Assembly (NCBI RefSeq): GCF_017744155.1
Contig: NZ_JAGHQT010000002.1
Location: forward strand, 186,001 to 250,000
Length of the DNA stretch: 64,000 bases
Direction of reading: 5' to 3'
From: Endozoicomonas sp. G2_1
Lineage (GTDB): Bacteria > Pseudomonadota > Gammaproteobacteria > Enterobacterales > Alteromonadaceae
This document shows, in pieces, positions 8,646 to 18,083 of this stretch (position 1 is the first letter of the stretch; every line of letters begins with the position of its first letter). Below the pieces are notes generated by a model. It worked only from the letters and a program-made list of their open reading frames with translations, did not search any database and was not told the origin of the DNA. A program made the position numbers and the translations under genes.

Positions 8646-11101
8646 TAGTGTTGTTGCTCCCAGGCAAGAGTTCTCAATAAGTCACCAAAAACGCCAGCGG
8701 CGGTTACGGCGGCACCCGCACCATAGCCTCTTAATACGAAAGGCAATGGTTGATAGTAACGACTGTGAATCGCTAAGGCGTTTTCGCCGTCTTTAATACT
8801 GTATAGCGGGTGCTGTGGTGAAACCGCTTCAATGCTGACTTTGCACTTACCGTCAGCAATGTTACCAATATAACGAAGCACTTTGCCTTGTTCTTGCGCT
8901 TGGGCAATTTTGTATTGATAAACTTGATCAAGCTTAGGTAGATTACCCATAAAACTTTCGATATCACCGCTAGCGTCAAAGTCACTTGGCAATACTGATT
9001 CAACTTCAATATCACTAAGTTCTAATTGCATACCCGCTTCACGAGCCATGATTAGCAATTTACGGGCAACGTCCATACCGCTTAAATCATCGCGTGGATC
9101 TGGTTCGGTAAAACCATTTTCTTTGGCAATTGCAGTAGCTTGTGACAACGACATACCTTCATCTAACTTGCCGAAAATGTACGATAATGAGCCCGACAAA
9201 ATCCCCTCAAAACGCTGTAATTGGTCACCGGCCTTGATTAAGCTCTGCAAGGTGTCGATAACCGGTAAGCCAGCACCAACTGTGGTCTCGTATAAAAAGC
9301 GGCGGCGAGTTTCTTGTGCAGTATCACGCAGCGCTTGGTAGTATTGCCACGAGTCAGTATTGGCTTTCTTATTTGGCGTTACCACGTGAAAGCCCGCCGC
9401 TAAGTAGTCAACATAGCTCATCGCCAATGCTTCGTTAGAGGTACAGTCCACTAGTACCGGGTTGATCAAGTGATTATCGCGCACAAACGCTTTAACATTT
9501 TCAACCGTTAACTCAACCGCATTTTGTCCAAGCACAGCTTGATAGTTGTCTAAATCAATGCCTTCGGCATTAAGCGACATCCCTTTACTATTGGCAATGC
9601 CGTATACTTTCAAATCGATATTTTGCTGCTTTAAGCTCGGTTGCTGGCGGCCAATTTGCGCAATAAGCTCACTGCCGACAACACCACAACCCACCATAAA
9701 TACGTCAATGGTTGGCTTGTGAGAGAAAAAGTTTTGGTGACACACTTTAAGTGCGTCGGTGCATTTGCGCTTTTCAATCACTACAGAGATACTTCGCTCT
9801 GAAGAGTCTTGAGCAATGGCTACAACGTTAACGCGCGCTTGAGTTAACGAGCTAAACAGCTTAGCAGCAACGCCGCGTTGATGGTGCATGCCATCACCAA
9901 CAAGCGAGACAATTGATAGCTCGCTCTGCAAGGCGATTGGTTCTAGCAAACCGTTCAATAATTCAAGTTCAAACTCGGTTTTTAAACTTTGTTCAGCCTG
10001 CTCTGCATCTTGTGAATGAATACAGAAACTAATGCAGTATTCACTCGATGATTGGCTAATCATCACCAGTGAAATACTGGAACGGCTCATCGCTTCAAAA
10101 ACTCGACTCGCCATACCAACCATGCCCTTCATCCCCGGGCCAGAGACATTGACCATCGTTAAGTCGTCGAGATTAGAAATCGCCTTAACCGCTTTCTTAT
10201 CGTCATTTTCGTTAGCGATTAATGTCCCCGGTGCCGATGGGTTACCGGTGTTTTTGATTAAACATGGAATGTGATACTGAGCGATTGGGCCAATGGTTTT
10301 CGGATGCAATACCTTGGCACCAAAATAAGATAATTCCATCGCTTCTTGATAAGACAAATAATCCAACAGTTTAGCGTCTTTTATTAGACGCGGATCGGCG
10401 TTAAAGACACCGTCAACATCGGTCCAAATTTCGCAACACTCAGCCTGTGCACAAACAGCAAGTACCGCCGCAGAATAATCAGAACCATTGCGACCAAGCG
10501 TAGTCACTTTGCCGTGGCTGTCGACACCGATAAAACCTGGCATTAGCGAGATTTTAGTGAGTTCAGGGTAAACCGATTGAAATTGCTGCTTACAAAGCAC
10601 TAAATCAGCAACTGCATTTAAGGCGACATCGTTAGTGCGTAAAAACTTTTCGGGTTCAATAGCGTTAACCGTGTGAGATTTTGACGCCAATACCGAACTT
10701 AACAGAACAACACTTAGACGTTCGCCAATACTGATAATGCGGGCGCGAATATGATCGGGGCAATAGGTTAGTAAAATAGCACCTTCGAGGTAACGTCTTA
10801 ATTCGTGTTCCCAATTTGCCAACGCTTGATCAGCGTGTAAGCGTTCAAATCCGCTAATGCCTGCGGCTAGATCATCAATAATGGTATCAATTGCTTGCTT
10901 AAAGTGAGTTAAGCCTTGCTCCATGGTTTCGGTATCGGTAATGTTTTCAGCAAGTGCCACTAAGTGATTGGTAACGCCTTGTGGTGCTGAAACGACTACG
11001 GCAACGGCCGACGCTGAGACTTTAGTTTCAATAATATTAGCGACTTCAATAAAACGTTCTGCGCTAGCTAATGAAGAACCGCCAAACTTAAGTACTCGCA
11101 T
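8645..11101 (-). CDS. thrA: Bifunctional aspartokinase I / homoserine dehydrogenase I
   Basis: Catalyses the first and third steps of threonine synthesis. The start [10 protein letters not shown] at 11101 aligns exactly with the E. coli protein and follows the AGAGGAAGAG Shine-Dalgarno; an in-frame upstream start would add eight residues that include that Shine-Dalgarno, so it is rejected. Order: aspartokinase (residues about 1-290, [39 protein letters not shown]), two ACT regulatory modules (about 310-455, [26 protein letters not shown]), then NAD-binding homoserine dehydrogenase ([57 protein letters not shown]). The length of 818 is normal. It is under control of the thrL attenuator upstream and probably inhibited by threonine. 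Confidence 0.98.
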   Translation of the reverse strand: MRVLKFGGSSLASAERFIEVANIIETKVSASAVAVVVSAPQGVTNHLVALAENITDTETMEQGLTHFKQAIDTIIDDLAAGISGFERLHADQALANWEHELRRYLEGAILLTYCPDHIRARIISIGERLSVVLLSSVLASKSHTVNAIEPEKFLRTNDVALNAVADLVLCKQQFQSVYPELTKISLMPGFIGVDSHGKVTTLGRNGSDYSAAVLAVCAQAECCEIWTDVDGVFNADPRLIKDAKLLDYLSYQEAMELSYFGAKVLHPKTIGPIAQYHIPCLIKNTGNPSAPGTLIANENDDKKAVKAISNLDDLTMVNVSGPGMKGMVGMASRVFEAMSRSSISLVMISQSSSEYCISFCIHSQDAEQAEQSLKTEFELELLNGLLEPIALQSELSIVSLVGDGMHHQRGVAAKLFSSLTQARVNVVAIAQDSSERSISVVIEKRKCTDALKVCHQNFFSHKPTIDVFMVGCGVVGSELIAQIGRQQPSLKQQNIDLKVYGIANSKGMSLNAEGIDLDNYQAVLGQNAVELTVENVKAFVRDNHLINPVLVDCTSNEALAMSYVDYLAAGFHVVTPNKKANTDSWQYYQALRDTAQETRRRFLYETTVGAGLPVIDTLQSLIKAGDQLQRFEGILSGSLSYIFGKLDEGMSLSQATAIAKENGFTEPDPRDDLSGMDVARKLLIMAREAGMQLELSDIEVESVLPSDFDASGDIESFMGNLPKLDQVYQYKIAQAQEQGKVLRYIGNIADGKCKVSIEAVSPQHPLYSIKDGENALAIHSRYYQPLPFVLRGYGAGAAVTAAGVFGDLLRTLAWEQQH

Positions 11102-11123
11102 TTTCTCTTCCTCTTGATGATAC

Positions 11124-11159
11124 AAAAAAGCCCGTAACCTTATTCAGGTCACGGGCTTT
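11124..11159 (-). terminator. thr operon attenuator terminator
   Basis: On the minus strand a 13-bp stem AAAGCCCGTGACC / GGTTACGGGCTTT (one G-U pair) with loop TGAATAA runs into a six-base T-run. It lies 23 bp after the leader peptide stop and 22 bp before thrA, the position expected for a transcription attenuator. Alternative pairing of its 5' arm with the region around the leader Thr/Ile codons would be needed for antitermination. Confidence 0.9.
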
Positions 11160-11182
11160 GGCAAAAATTTAGTTGCGCTAGC

Positions 11183-11251
11183 CTATGACCACCACCGAAT
11201 AATGGTGGTAGTTGTAATAATAATGGTGTTGAGGCTATTAAATATACGCAT
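11183..11251 (-). CDS. thrL: thr operon leader peptide
   Basis: A 22-residue ORF directly upstream of the attenuator. Codons 9-18 read Thr-Ile-Ile-Ile-Thr-Thr-Thr-Thr-Ile-Ile, so 5 Thr and 6 Ile occur in a 22-residue peptide that ends in RWWS. This is the design of the enterobacterial thrL peptide: ribosomes stalling on Thr or Ile codons under starvation favour the antiterminator and let thrABC be transcribed. The coordinates were read from the ATG complement at 11249-11251 to the TAG at 11183-11185. The peptide itself has no further expected function. No strong Shine-Dalgarno is visible, which is common for leaders. Confidence 0.9.
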   Translation of the reverse strand: MRIFNSLNTIIITTTTIIRWWS

Positions 11252-11419
11252 GGCAGTAAAATGCCTGATGGCAGAGAGAGTGTCAAGACAAATTGAGATG
11301 TTTATTGTTATATATTATGCACTAGACCTACAACTATAGTTATAGGTTATAAACTCATAGATAGTAGTATATACAAGCAGTTATTCACAACTGCCGCAAA
11401 AAACACAATTAATAAAAAT

Positions 11420-11521
11420 TCACTTACCTAGCATAACCAACCAGTAGAGTAACATACCAGATAAACTCGCTGATAACAGATAGAAAAGTGCTATTTTAAC
11501 GCTGTAACCACTTAGTTTCAT
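11420..11521 (-). CDS. Unrecognised 33-residue membrane protein
   Basis: Short ORF preceded by AAAGGAGG with six bases to the ATG, one of the strongest ribosome sites in the window. The product starts MKLSGYSVKIALFYLL, has a single hydrophobic span (about residues 9-31) and ends LGK, so it is probably a one-pass inner-membrane small protein with a positively charged N-terminus. I do not recognise a family; it does not match CydX, CcoQ or KdpF. It sits between ygjP and the thr leader, on the same strand as both, 135 bp after ygjP. Composition and Shine-Dalgarno argue that it is real. Confidence 0.6.
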   Translation of the reverse strand: MKLSGYSVKIALFYLLSASLSGMLLYWLVMLGK

Positions 11522-11583
11522 TGTTTGCCTCCTTTCTTTATACCCTTAAAACTCATTGGGTAACAACAAAGAACATAAAATTG

Positions 11584-11596
11584 ACACCTAAGGTGT
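11584..11596. promoter_or_regulatory. Palindrome upstream of the small membrane ORF
   Basis: ACACCT-A-AGGTGT, a perfect 13-base palindrome, lies 63 bp upstream of the 33-residue ORF and 61 bp beyond the ygjP stop. It directly follows a TTTATAC stretch on the minus strand that could be a -10 element. An operator role is possible; the regulator is unknown. Confidence 0.35.
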
Positions 11597-11656
11597 ATAA
11601 AGTTAGATGGTCAAAAATAAAACAAGTTTCATGCCAGTGTATCTTTTTAGAAAATG

Positions 11657-12358
11657 TCAGTGAAAAGTAAGGTCTTGTTGGTGCTCTTTAAGCCAAGTTT
11701 TGGCTGATTTAACATTCGGAATATAACACTCGACTAGCTGCCAAAATTGACTCGAGTGATTGAGGTGAACTAAGTGACAGAGTTCATGAACAACTATGTA
11801 GTCGACAACATAATCAGGCGTCATTGCCAATAAGCTATTGAAGGTTAGGGCTTTACGGCTATTACAACTGCCCCACTTCGATTTGTAATACCTGACCTTG
11901 TAACTCGCGGGCAACAACTCCGTTATTTGGCACCAATGAGCGAGCTTTTGCTTTATCAACTCACTAGTTTGAGCGTGTAACCAGGTTTTAACTAGTGCTT
12001 CGACTTCCTCATTGAAAACAGTTTTGTCTTGTTGGTTTTTGTTACTTGTTAAATAAACCGACAATTTTCCATCAGCAAACCTTACTTGTTCAGAGACTCG
12101 TTGAGATTGAATGTTCAGCGGGTAATATTGGCCGAAGATAAGTATATTTTTGCGCTCAGCTAAGGCTGGATTTATCAATTGCTTGAGCTTGCTCTGTTCA
12201 AGCTTTGCCTCAATCCAGCTTTGCTTAGTTCGCAACAACTTTTCAATATAGGCTTGCGAGATACCATACGGTGCTCGAACAAACACTTGACCAGCTTTTA
12301 CCTGCAAGGCAATAGTTTTGCGCCTACTAAAAGCAAGGTTATACTCAACAATACTCAT
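11657..12358 (-). CDS. YgjP-like metallopeptidase-fold protein (DUF45, M48-related)
   Basis: A 233-residue member of the YgjP/DUF45 family of zinc-peptidase-like proteins. The zinc motif is HELCHLVHLNHSSQFW near residues 186-201 (HExxH with a downstream Asn-His), preceded by the family signature RYYKSKWGSCNSRKALTFN. ATG at 12358 is preferred over a TTG one codon upstream. It starts three bases after the yebG stop, so both share one transcript behind a LexA box. The physiological substrate of the family is not established. It is probably cytoplasmic, as no signal peptide is seen. Confidence 0.85.
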   Translation of the reverse strand: MSIVEYNLAFSRRKTIALQVKAGQVFVRAPYGISQAYIEKLLRTKQSWIEAKLEQSKLKQLINPALAERKNILIFGQYYPLNIQSQRVSEQVRFADGKLSVYLTSNKNQQDKTVFNEEVEALVKTWLHAQTSELIKQKLAHWCQITELLPASYKVRYYKSKWGSCNSRKALTFNSLLAMTPDYVVDYIVVHELCHLVHLNHSSQFWQLVECYIPNVKSAKTWLKEHQQDLTFH

Positions 12359-12361
12359 CAA

Positions 12362-12676
12362 TTAAGCGGCTTTTCCTTTTTTATTCACTTGCCCAGAGGC
12401 CGCTTTAACATCATCAACCTTAGTTGCTGATGACTTGTCTACTTTCGGTTTTTTTGCCTGTAGAGCTACCAACACATCTTCACGCCCTTGTGCTAGAAAA
12501 ATCGAAAGTTCTTCGATATCTGCTTCAGATAACTCTAGCGGAGAATTGCTTAACAATACCGTTAAGTTATCTGCCATATCGAGCATTTTATCGTATTCAT
12601 CAGCAGATTTTTTGTCCATAAAGGTCGATACCTCTTGCCCATTTCTCATTACGACGAACCTAGTTTCAACGGCCAT
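12362..12676 (-). CDS. yebG: YebG family SOS-regulated protein
   Basis: A small protein matching E. coli YebG over its N-terminal domain: MAVETRFVVMRNG versus MAVEVKYVVIREG, KKSADEYDKMLDMADNL, and the LSNSPLELSEADIEELSIFLA stretch. The C-terminal 30 residues are Lys/Ala/Ser-rich and probably disordered. The start is set at MAVET (12676); a start four codons earlier would break this alignment. YebG is a classical DNA-damage-inducible protein of uncertain function, and here too a LexA box stands 30 bp upstream. It is the first gene of a yebG-ygjP pair. Confidence 0.9.
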   Translation of the reverse strand: MAVETRFVVMRNGQEVSTFMDKKSADEYDKMLDMADNLTVLLSNSPLELSEADIEELSIFLAQGREDVLVALQAKKPKVDKSSATKVDDVKAASGQVNKKGKAA

Positions 12677-12703
12677 AAATACCTTCAACTAATCATTAAA
12701 TAA

Positions 12704-12723
12704 AACTGTATAAAAAAACAGTA
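12704..12723. promoter_or_regulatory. LexA (SOS) box
   Basis: The sequence contains CTGT-N8-ACAG at 12706-12721, with A/T-only spacer (ATAAAAAA) and flanking aa/ta, close to the E. coli consensus TACTGTATATATATACAGTA. It lies 30 bp upstream of the yebG ATG, where repressor binding would block the promoter. LexA is the obvious ligand from the known regulation of yebG. Confidence 0.88.
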
Positions 12724-13008
12724 TCACAAAAAAATGTAAGAATAAAGTGTTCATATACGAGTATCAGCGCGTGCTAACGAAAGAAAAAGTTAACCGCGAT
12801 GTAAACAAACTCCGACGGAATGTAAAAAAGTTTGTCGCACCCAGCCTACCAACCACCTAGACTACCAATAAAATCATTAACTTAGCAATTAAACACATGT
12901 AATTGTCAGAGAAACATTTACATTCAGAGGTCTTGTAGAAACAACTTTTTGAAAAAAATGCGCCACTATAGAGTCGTCACCTAAAAACACTTACTCGGGA
13001 GAGTTATC
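12724..13008. other. Intergenic region between yebG and the DUF3718 gene
   Basis: Divergent promoter region. Apart from the LexA box next to yebG, I see only A/T-rich DNA and the GGGAGAG ribosome site for the DUF3718 gene. No small ORF or RNA is convincing. Confidence 0.5.
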
Positions 13009-13359
13009 ATGAAAAAACTAACAACAACAGCGTTATCTATTTCGACTAGCCTATTATTGTTAACTACAAGCTTTTCAAGCAGTGCCAATATGTCTGAGCA
13101 AATGGAGCGTTCTTTAATCTCTATTTGTAAAGCAGCCAAGAGCGACAAATTAGTAAGGTTGAACTACTCAATAAGTAGAATAAATAGTAATCACAAAAAT
13201 ATTGCCTTGAATTTGGTTTGTAACAACCAAAGCGTAATAGAGTTTGCAGAAAGTCACGGTGCATATAAAACAGCGGGGAAATTGTCTTCCAAACTCGGCG
13301 CTACCAGTATCACAGATATCGCGAAAGCACCCAAATACAGCGTTAATTTTGATGGGTAA
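13009..13359 (+). CDS. DUF3718 domain-containing secreted protein
   Basis: A 116-residue protein with a clear signal peptide (KKLTTTALSISTSLLLLTTSFSSSANM, cleavage near residue 26). The mature part has two Cys (ISICKAAKSD and NLVCNNQS), which fits the DUF3718 family, common in Shewanella and Colwellia-type genomes and of unknown function. GGGAGAG, six bases before the ATG, is a good ribosome site. It stands alone; the neighbour downstream is convergent. Confidence 0.8.
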   Translation: MKKLTTTALSISTSLLLLTTSFSSSANMSEQMERSLISICKAAKSDKLVRLNYSISRINSNHKNIALNLVCNNQSVIEFAESHGAYKTAGKLSSKLGATSITDIAKAPKYSVNFDG

Positions 13360-13422
13360 ATGTCAATATATAGAAAATGTGTAATTTACAACACTAGGTA
13401 TGATTGCACATTTTCAAACTAA

Positions 13423-13647
13423 TTATTTGTACAACTGTTTGAATTTTTTAACATCAAAGCCATTTATAAATTGATCGCCAACTTTAACGATTGGAACGGC
13501 ACGAAAGCCAGTTTTGTAAAACTCTTTTTGGCCTGCGGGCGTCTTAACGTTAACTAACCGATATTTGATTCTGCGTTGATCCAAATAACGCTTGGCAGTA
13601 TCACAATGCGGGCACGCCGACATTGTATATAAAACTACTCGCTTCAT
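13423..13647 (-). CDS. Glutaredoxin-like protein
   Basis: A 74-residue thioredoxin-fold protein with a redox-active CPHC motif at residues 12-15 (SACPHCDTAKRYLD) and the cis-Pro loop AVPIVKVGDQFINGFD. Size and motifs fit the NrdH/small glutaredoxin group that reduces disulfides in the cytoplasm; the electron donor (glutathione or thioredoxin reductase) cannot be told. CPHC rather than CPYC is a modest deviation. It lies 53 bp upstream of the FAH-family end with its own start and appears to be an independent unit. Confidence 0.85.
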   Translation of the reverse strand: MKRVVLYTMSACPHCDTAKRYLDQRRIKYRLVNVKTPAGQKEFYKTGFRAVPIVKVGDQFINGFDVKKFKQLYK

Positions 13648-13700
13648 TTATAAGTAACCTTTTTCGAGATAGAAAAAAAATGTAGTAAAAAAACAAGAAA

Positions 13701-14312
13701 TCAATTAGAAAGCCATGTCTTTTCGATCAACACTTTGTCATTTTCTAGTACTTTACCAACATAATATGTTCTCGCATCAACGACGCCAACGCCAGCTGGT
13801 GTTCCTGTCATGACAATGTCGCCATCAACTAAATCAATAAAACTAGAAATATCAGTTAACAATGCTTCCGGGCAGCACAACATCAAGTCAACGCCACCTT
13901 GCTGACGCGTTTCACCGTTTACATCGAGTGATAGAGACAGCGCAGATATATCGTCAAAACTCACGAAATCACTAAAAAGTGCCGACTCATTAAATGATTT
14001 CGCGCGTTCCCAAGGCAGTCCTTTTGATTTTAGCTCACTTTGCAGCGCTCGCTTGGTCAGGTCTAGACCAAAAGCAACAGCGGCAAACCTCCCTTCTAAA
14101 TACAAAAAAGCTAACTCACCTTCATAATGCAATGGTTCTTGGTGAAAACTATTTAGAACATCGCTTATTGATGAGTTGGGCTTGATAAAAATAACCGGTT
14201 GCTCTGGCACCTGATTGTTTAATTCTTTAATATGTTCTACATAATTTCGGCCGACACAAACCACTTTACTGGGATAGTAAAGTCGACCGAGAAAATTAAT
14301 CGTATTGTGCAT
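13701..14312 (-). CDS. Fumarylacetoacetate hydrolase family protein
   Basis: A 203-residue protein of the FAH superfamily (hydrolases, decarboxylases and isomerases acting on acyl-pyruvate-type substrates with Mg2+ or Mn2+). Seen: VVCVGRNYVEHIKEL, PVIFIKPNSSI, the metal-binding YEGELAFL, and MTGTPAGVG near the C-terminus. The length matches the short single-domain YcgM/YisK group. Start MHNTINF at 14312 is favoured over an upstream start adding five residues. Substrate not determinable; oxaloacetate decarboxylase or acylpyruvase activity is known for relatives. Confidence 0.85.
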   Translation of the reverse strand: MHNTINFLGRLYYPSKVVCVGRNYVEHIKELNNQVPEQPVIFIKPNSSISDVLNSFHQEPLHYEGELAFLYLEGRFAAVAFGLDLTKRALQSELKSKGLPWERAKSFNESALFSDFVSFDDISALSLSLDVNGETRQQGGVDLMLCCPEALLTDISSFIDLVDGDIVMTGTPAGVGVVDARTYYVGKVLENDKVLIEKTWLSN

Positions 14313-14510
14313 TATTAGTCCACACATGATTACAAACTATTTAGGTTAACAGATATTGAGTAACTAGACGAATAGTGTCTATTTCACCGTTTTTATTATT
14401 TGTAAAATCCCAAAATGTAAGTAACTTTCTTACAAGAAAATTTTTTACATCTTCAATATAAATGATTAACCCGATAGAATATGGAAAGAAAGATAATTTT
14501 AGGTAGAAAT

Positions 14511-16142
14511 ATGGACGACAGAACATCGCTCGACAATTGGCAAAAACTCATTACATACGCAAAAAGCAACTTGCCACACTTGGCTACTATGTTTGCCGAA
14601 GACCCAGTTCGCTTCGATAAATATTCAGTACAAGCCCCTCACCTATTATTTGATTACTCAAAAAACCTGATTAACAGCGATATATTTAATGCATTAACAG
14701 GATTAGCTAGTGAATGTCGGGTTGAAGAGTGGCGCGATAAAATGTTCACAGGCGATCATATTAACAACACCGAAGATCGAGCAGTTCTCCATACTGCACT
14801 GCGGGCATCTGCGCCGATTAATGCTAATAGTGACGAAATCAATAGCCAAGTTCAGCAGAGCCTAGACAAAATTGAGCGTTTCACTCAACAGGTTCGTTCG
14901 GGTCAGTGGTTAGGTTATTCCAATGAAAAAATTACCGATGTTGTTAGCATTGGCATTGGTGGTTCAAACTTAGGGCCATTGATGGTTACCGAAGCGTTGA
15001 ACAGTTATGCCGACCAGCAACTACAAATGCACTACGTGTCGAATGTTGATGGTGTCCAAATCGCCGATGTTCTCGCCTCAGTAAACCCAGAAACGACATT
15101 GTTTATTATCGCGAGTAAAACGTTTACGACATCAGAAACCATGACTAACGCTACAACTGCTGTCAACTGGTTGATTGATGCAGCGAACGATAAAGAGGCT
15201 ATTGCTAAGCATTTTGTCGCAGTATCTACCAATACCGAAAAGGTAACTGCCTTTGGTATTGACCCTGACAATATGTTCACTATGTGGGACTGGGTTGGCG
15301 GACGCTTTTCACTCTGGTCTGCGATTGGTTTACCAATTTCGCTTTACTTAGGCTTTGATGCGTTTAAGCAATTATTGGCGGGCGCCAAAGCAATGGATGA
15401 GCACTTTTTGCAAGCGCCTTTAGCGGTAAATGCTCCAGTTATAATGGCGCTAGTTGCGGTTTGGAATTGCAGCTTCTTAAAGCTAACCTCGCAAGCTATT
15501 TTACCTTATGATCAATGTTTACATCGCTTACCCGCATACTTGCAACAAGCGGAAATGGAAAGTAATGGCAAGTCTGTTGATCGAGATGGAAAAAAATTAA
15601 CCTACAATACCGTCGCAGGTCTTTGGGGCGAAGTAGGTATCAATGGCCAGCATGCCTTTTACCAATACCTACACCAGGGCAATACTATTGTACCTGCAGA
15701 CTTTATCGGCTCAGTTAAACCAGTTGTCGAAGTCGATGGTCACCACAACACCTTAATGTCGAACTTCTTTGCTCAAACAGAAGCATTAATGAAAGGCGTT
15801 AGCTTGTCACAAGTTGAAGAGCAACTGGCAAGTCAAGGATTGTCAGATCAGCGTATTGAGCAACTAGCTCAACACAAAGTTCACGACGGCAACCGCCCGA
15901 CCAACTCAATTCTCCTCAATCAAATAACTCCCGAATCACTAGGGGCACTTATTGCGTTATACGAACACAAAATCTTTGTGCAAGGGGTTATCCTCAATAT
16001 CAATTCTTTTGACCAATGGGGTGTCGAGCTGGGCAAAGTGCTGGCAAAAGGTATAGAGCAAGAACTTGATCAAAACCAATTGTCTGACGATCACGATAGT
16101 TCAACAACGGGTTTAATGAGTTACTACTTAGCTAATCGATAG
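14511..16142 (+). CDS. pgi: Glucose-6-phosphate isomerase
   Basis: Interconverts glucose 6-phosphate and fructose 6-phosphate. The 543-residue protein matches E. coli Pgi along its length: VDIGIGGS-type loop (VSIGIGGSNLGPLMVTEAL), ASKTFTTSETMTNA, WDWVGGRFSLWSAIGLP, ESNGKSVDRDGK, NGQHAFYQ and catalytic Glu/His/Lys regions, with FDQWGVELGK near the end. The ATG at 14511 (MDDRTS) has AGG at a suitable distance and aligns better than the ATG at 14481, which lacks a ribosome site. Single gene; a weak GAGCGC/GCGCTC inverted repeat follows the stop but lacks a T-run. Confidence 0.98.
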   Translation: MDDRTSLDNWQKLITYAKSNLPHLATMFAEDPVRFDKYSVQAPHLLFDYSKNLINSDIFNALTGLASECRVEEWRDKMFTGDHINNTEDRAVLHTALRASAPINANSDEINSQVQQSLDKIERFTQQVRSGQWLGYSNEKITDVVSIGIGGSNLGPLMVTEALNSYADQQLQMHYVSNVDGVQIADVLASVNPETTLFIIASKTFTTSETMTNATTAVNWLIDAANDKEAIAKHFVAVSTNTEKVTAFGIDPDNMFTMWDWVGGRFSLWSAIGLPISLYLGFDAFKQLLAGAKAMDEHFLQAPLAVNAPVIMALVAVWNCSFLKLTSQAILPYDQCLHRLPAYLQQAEMESNGKSVDRDGKKLTYNTVAGLWGEVGINGQHAFYQYLHQGNTIVPADFIGSVKPVVEVDGHHNTLMSNFFAQTEALMKGVSLSQVEEQLASQGLSDQRIEQLAQHKVHDGNRPTNSILLNQITPESLGALIALYEHKIFVQGVILNINSFDQWGVELGKVLAKGIEQELDQNQLSDDHDSSTTGLMSYYLANR

Positions 16143-16389
16143 CCTCAAGAGCTCAAAGTTAATGAGCGCTTTTTTCTAAATGAGCGCTCTATTATTCCGC
16201 CAACGCAGTCTATTTTTACTCACTCAATCTCCTCATTATCGAGAAATATTCTCTGTGCAACGCAATTATCGTTGCCATTTCAACATTCAAGTTGCACACT
16301 TATCACTAGGAGCATTAGACAATACTCGGTGAAAGTAATCACCCGATACGAGTGTCTCTACCACAAATAAAATAAAAGAGGTGTCGACG

Positions 16390-18042
16390 TTGAATTTTTT
16401 AACTAACTTACCGATAAAAAGTAGGCTCACTTTAGGTTTTGGTGTCATCCTTTTATTAATGGTGATTCTAACTATTCTGGGTATTCAAAAAGTTAACTTT
16501 ATTGATAAAACCCTAGCTGACATCACCGATGTCAATTCGGTCAAACAGCGTTATGCGATTAACTACCGGGGCAGTGTTCACGATAGAGCGATTGCAATTA
16601 GAGACGTTGCCAACGCGCGTAGCACAACTGAAGTAAACAAGTTCATTACTGAAATCAGGGAACTTGAGCGCTTTTATCGCGATTCAGAAGATATGATGCA
16701 AGCGATGATGAATAAGGCACCTGAACAATTTACCAGCCAGGAACGCCAAATACTCAATAACATCGATCGCATCCAATCGAAAACCCTGCCAACGGTTGAA
16801 CAAATCATTGAGCTTAAACAAAGCCAGCAAACGAACACTATTAATGACTTAGTGCTTAACCAAGCCCGCCCTGACTTTATTGAATGGTTAAAAGCAATTA
16901 ACGAGTTTATTGATTATCAAGAAGCCGCCAATCAAAAAGCGACTCCTGAAGCTCGTCGCGCAGCTGGTGGCTTCCAGGAGTTAATGCTGGTGCTAAGCGC
17001 AGTATCAATAGTCATTAGTGTGTTAATAGTTATACTAATTGCAAAAAGCTTGCGCCAATCGCTCGGTGGCGAGCCCTATGAAGCCGCCAATGTTCTGGCT
17101 AAAATCAGCAATGGCGATCTAACAACAACCATAGAAACTCATTGCCCAAATAGTATGTTGGCGTCACTTGACTCGATGCAATCGTCATTGGGTGTCACTG
17201 TCGCCAACATTGTTAACGCGGCAGAACAATTAAGCCAACAAACAGCCAATGTTTCTGGTGGTTCAGAGCAGGTTTACCAAGCAGCTCAAAACCAAGCGTC
17301 ACTCACCAGTGAAACCGCAAATAGACTTGAAATAATGCGCGACAACATCGATCAAGTCTCGCAAACCGCTAGTTTAACGGAAGAAAACTCTAGCTCGACA
17401 GCAACCTTTGCCAAACAAGGTCGCGAAGCAATAAACGCCAGTGCTAAAGAAATGGAGTTAATTTCGCAAACGGTAAACAGCACCGTTGACCAAATTCGTC
17501 GTTTAGAAGAACGAACCAAGCAGATCGGCGGTATTGCTAACGTGATTAGTGGTATCTCTGAGCAAACTAACTTACTTGCGCTTAACGCAGCGATAGAAGC
17601 TGCTCGAGCGGGGGAGTCAGGCAGAGGCTTTGCTGTTGTCGCAGATGAAGTGAGACAGCTAGCCAAACGCACTGGCGAAGCAACCGCCGAAATTGAGCAA
17701 ATGATCAGCCAAGTACAAACAGAAACAGCAGCTTCGGTGGCGGCCATGGAAACAACTCAGCCACAAGTTGAAAACGGTCGAGCTCTAACCATCGAAACCA
17801 CTGAACTCCTTGAAAATATCGAACAACAAGCAACCGATTCACTGGTTAAGATTCAAGAAGTGGCAAGGGCGGCGAGTGATCAAGTAGAGAGTATTGGTGA
17901 TATCGCCCATGCGATGGAACAAATTGCTCAAATGTCTGATAATTCCATTAGTTCACTTGATACTAATAACTCCGCAACATCAGCTCTGTATCAGCTATCT
18001 GAGCAATTAAAGGACAACGTTAATCACTTTAAACTGAAATAG
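16390..18042 (+). CDS. Methyl-accepting chemotaxis protein
   Basis: Chemoreceptor with a first transmembrane segment at about residues 16-36, a four-helix-bundle periplasmic sensor, a second segment at about 198-221 ([20 protein letters not shown]), a HAMP region and a cytoplasmic methylated coiled coil. The signalling hairpin tip is [21 protein letters not shown], nearly invariant in the family, then [18 protein letters not shown]. The start is taken as TTG at 16390, since AGAGG lies eight bases upstream; a GTG at 16381 would overlap that AGAGG. No CheR-binding pentapeptide is seen at the C-terminus. No che genes are adjacent; two c-di-GMP genes follow. Confidence 0.93.
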   Translation: MNFLTNLPIKSRLTLGFGVILLLMVILTILGIQKVNFIDKTLADITDVNSVKQRYAINYRGSVHDRAIAIRDVANARSTTEVNKFITEIRELERFYRDSEDMMQAMMNKAPEQFTSQERQILNNIDRIQSKTLPTVEQIIELKQSQQTNTINDLVLNQARPDFIEWLKAINEFIDYQEAANQKATPEARRAAGGFQELMLVLSAVSIVISVLIVILIAKSLRQSLGGEPYEAANVLAKISNGDLTTTIETHCPNSMLASLDSMQSSLGVTVANIVNAAEQLSQQTANVSGGSEQVYQAAQNQASLTSETANRLEIMRDNIDQVSQTASLTEENSSSTATFAKQGREAINASAKEMELISQTVNSTVDQIRRLEERTKQIGGIANVISGISEQTNLLALNAAIEAARAGESGRGFAVVADEVRQLAKRTGEATAEIEQMISQVQTETAASVAAMETTQPQVENGRALTIETTELLENIEQQATDSLVKIQEVARAASDQVESIGDIAHAMEQIAQMSDNSISSLDTNNSATSALYQLSEQLKDNVNHFKLK

Positions 18043-18046
18043 TGAA

Positions 18047-18083
18047 TTAAGCAGAGCTAGTATTAAAAGCTAGTTCTGCTTAA
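18047..18083. terminator. Hairpin between convergent genes
   Basis: A 14-bp stem TTAAGCAGAGCTAG / CTAGTTCTGCTTAA (one G-U or mismatch position) with a 9-base loop sits between the chemoreceptor stop and the stop of the convergent GGDEF-EAL gene, whose stop codon lies in the right arm. No long T-run follows, so it may be a shared weak terminator. Confidence 0.5.

Noticed and set aside
8646-8796. Open frame antisense to the thrA end
   Set aside because: Shadow of a well-conserved gene; no ribosome site or protein-like composition.
11281-11286. TTGACA on the minus strand as -35 of the thr operon
   Set aside because: At 17 bp it points to CATTTT, a poor -10, and would start the transcript inside the leader peptide.
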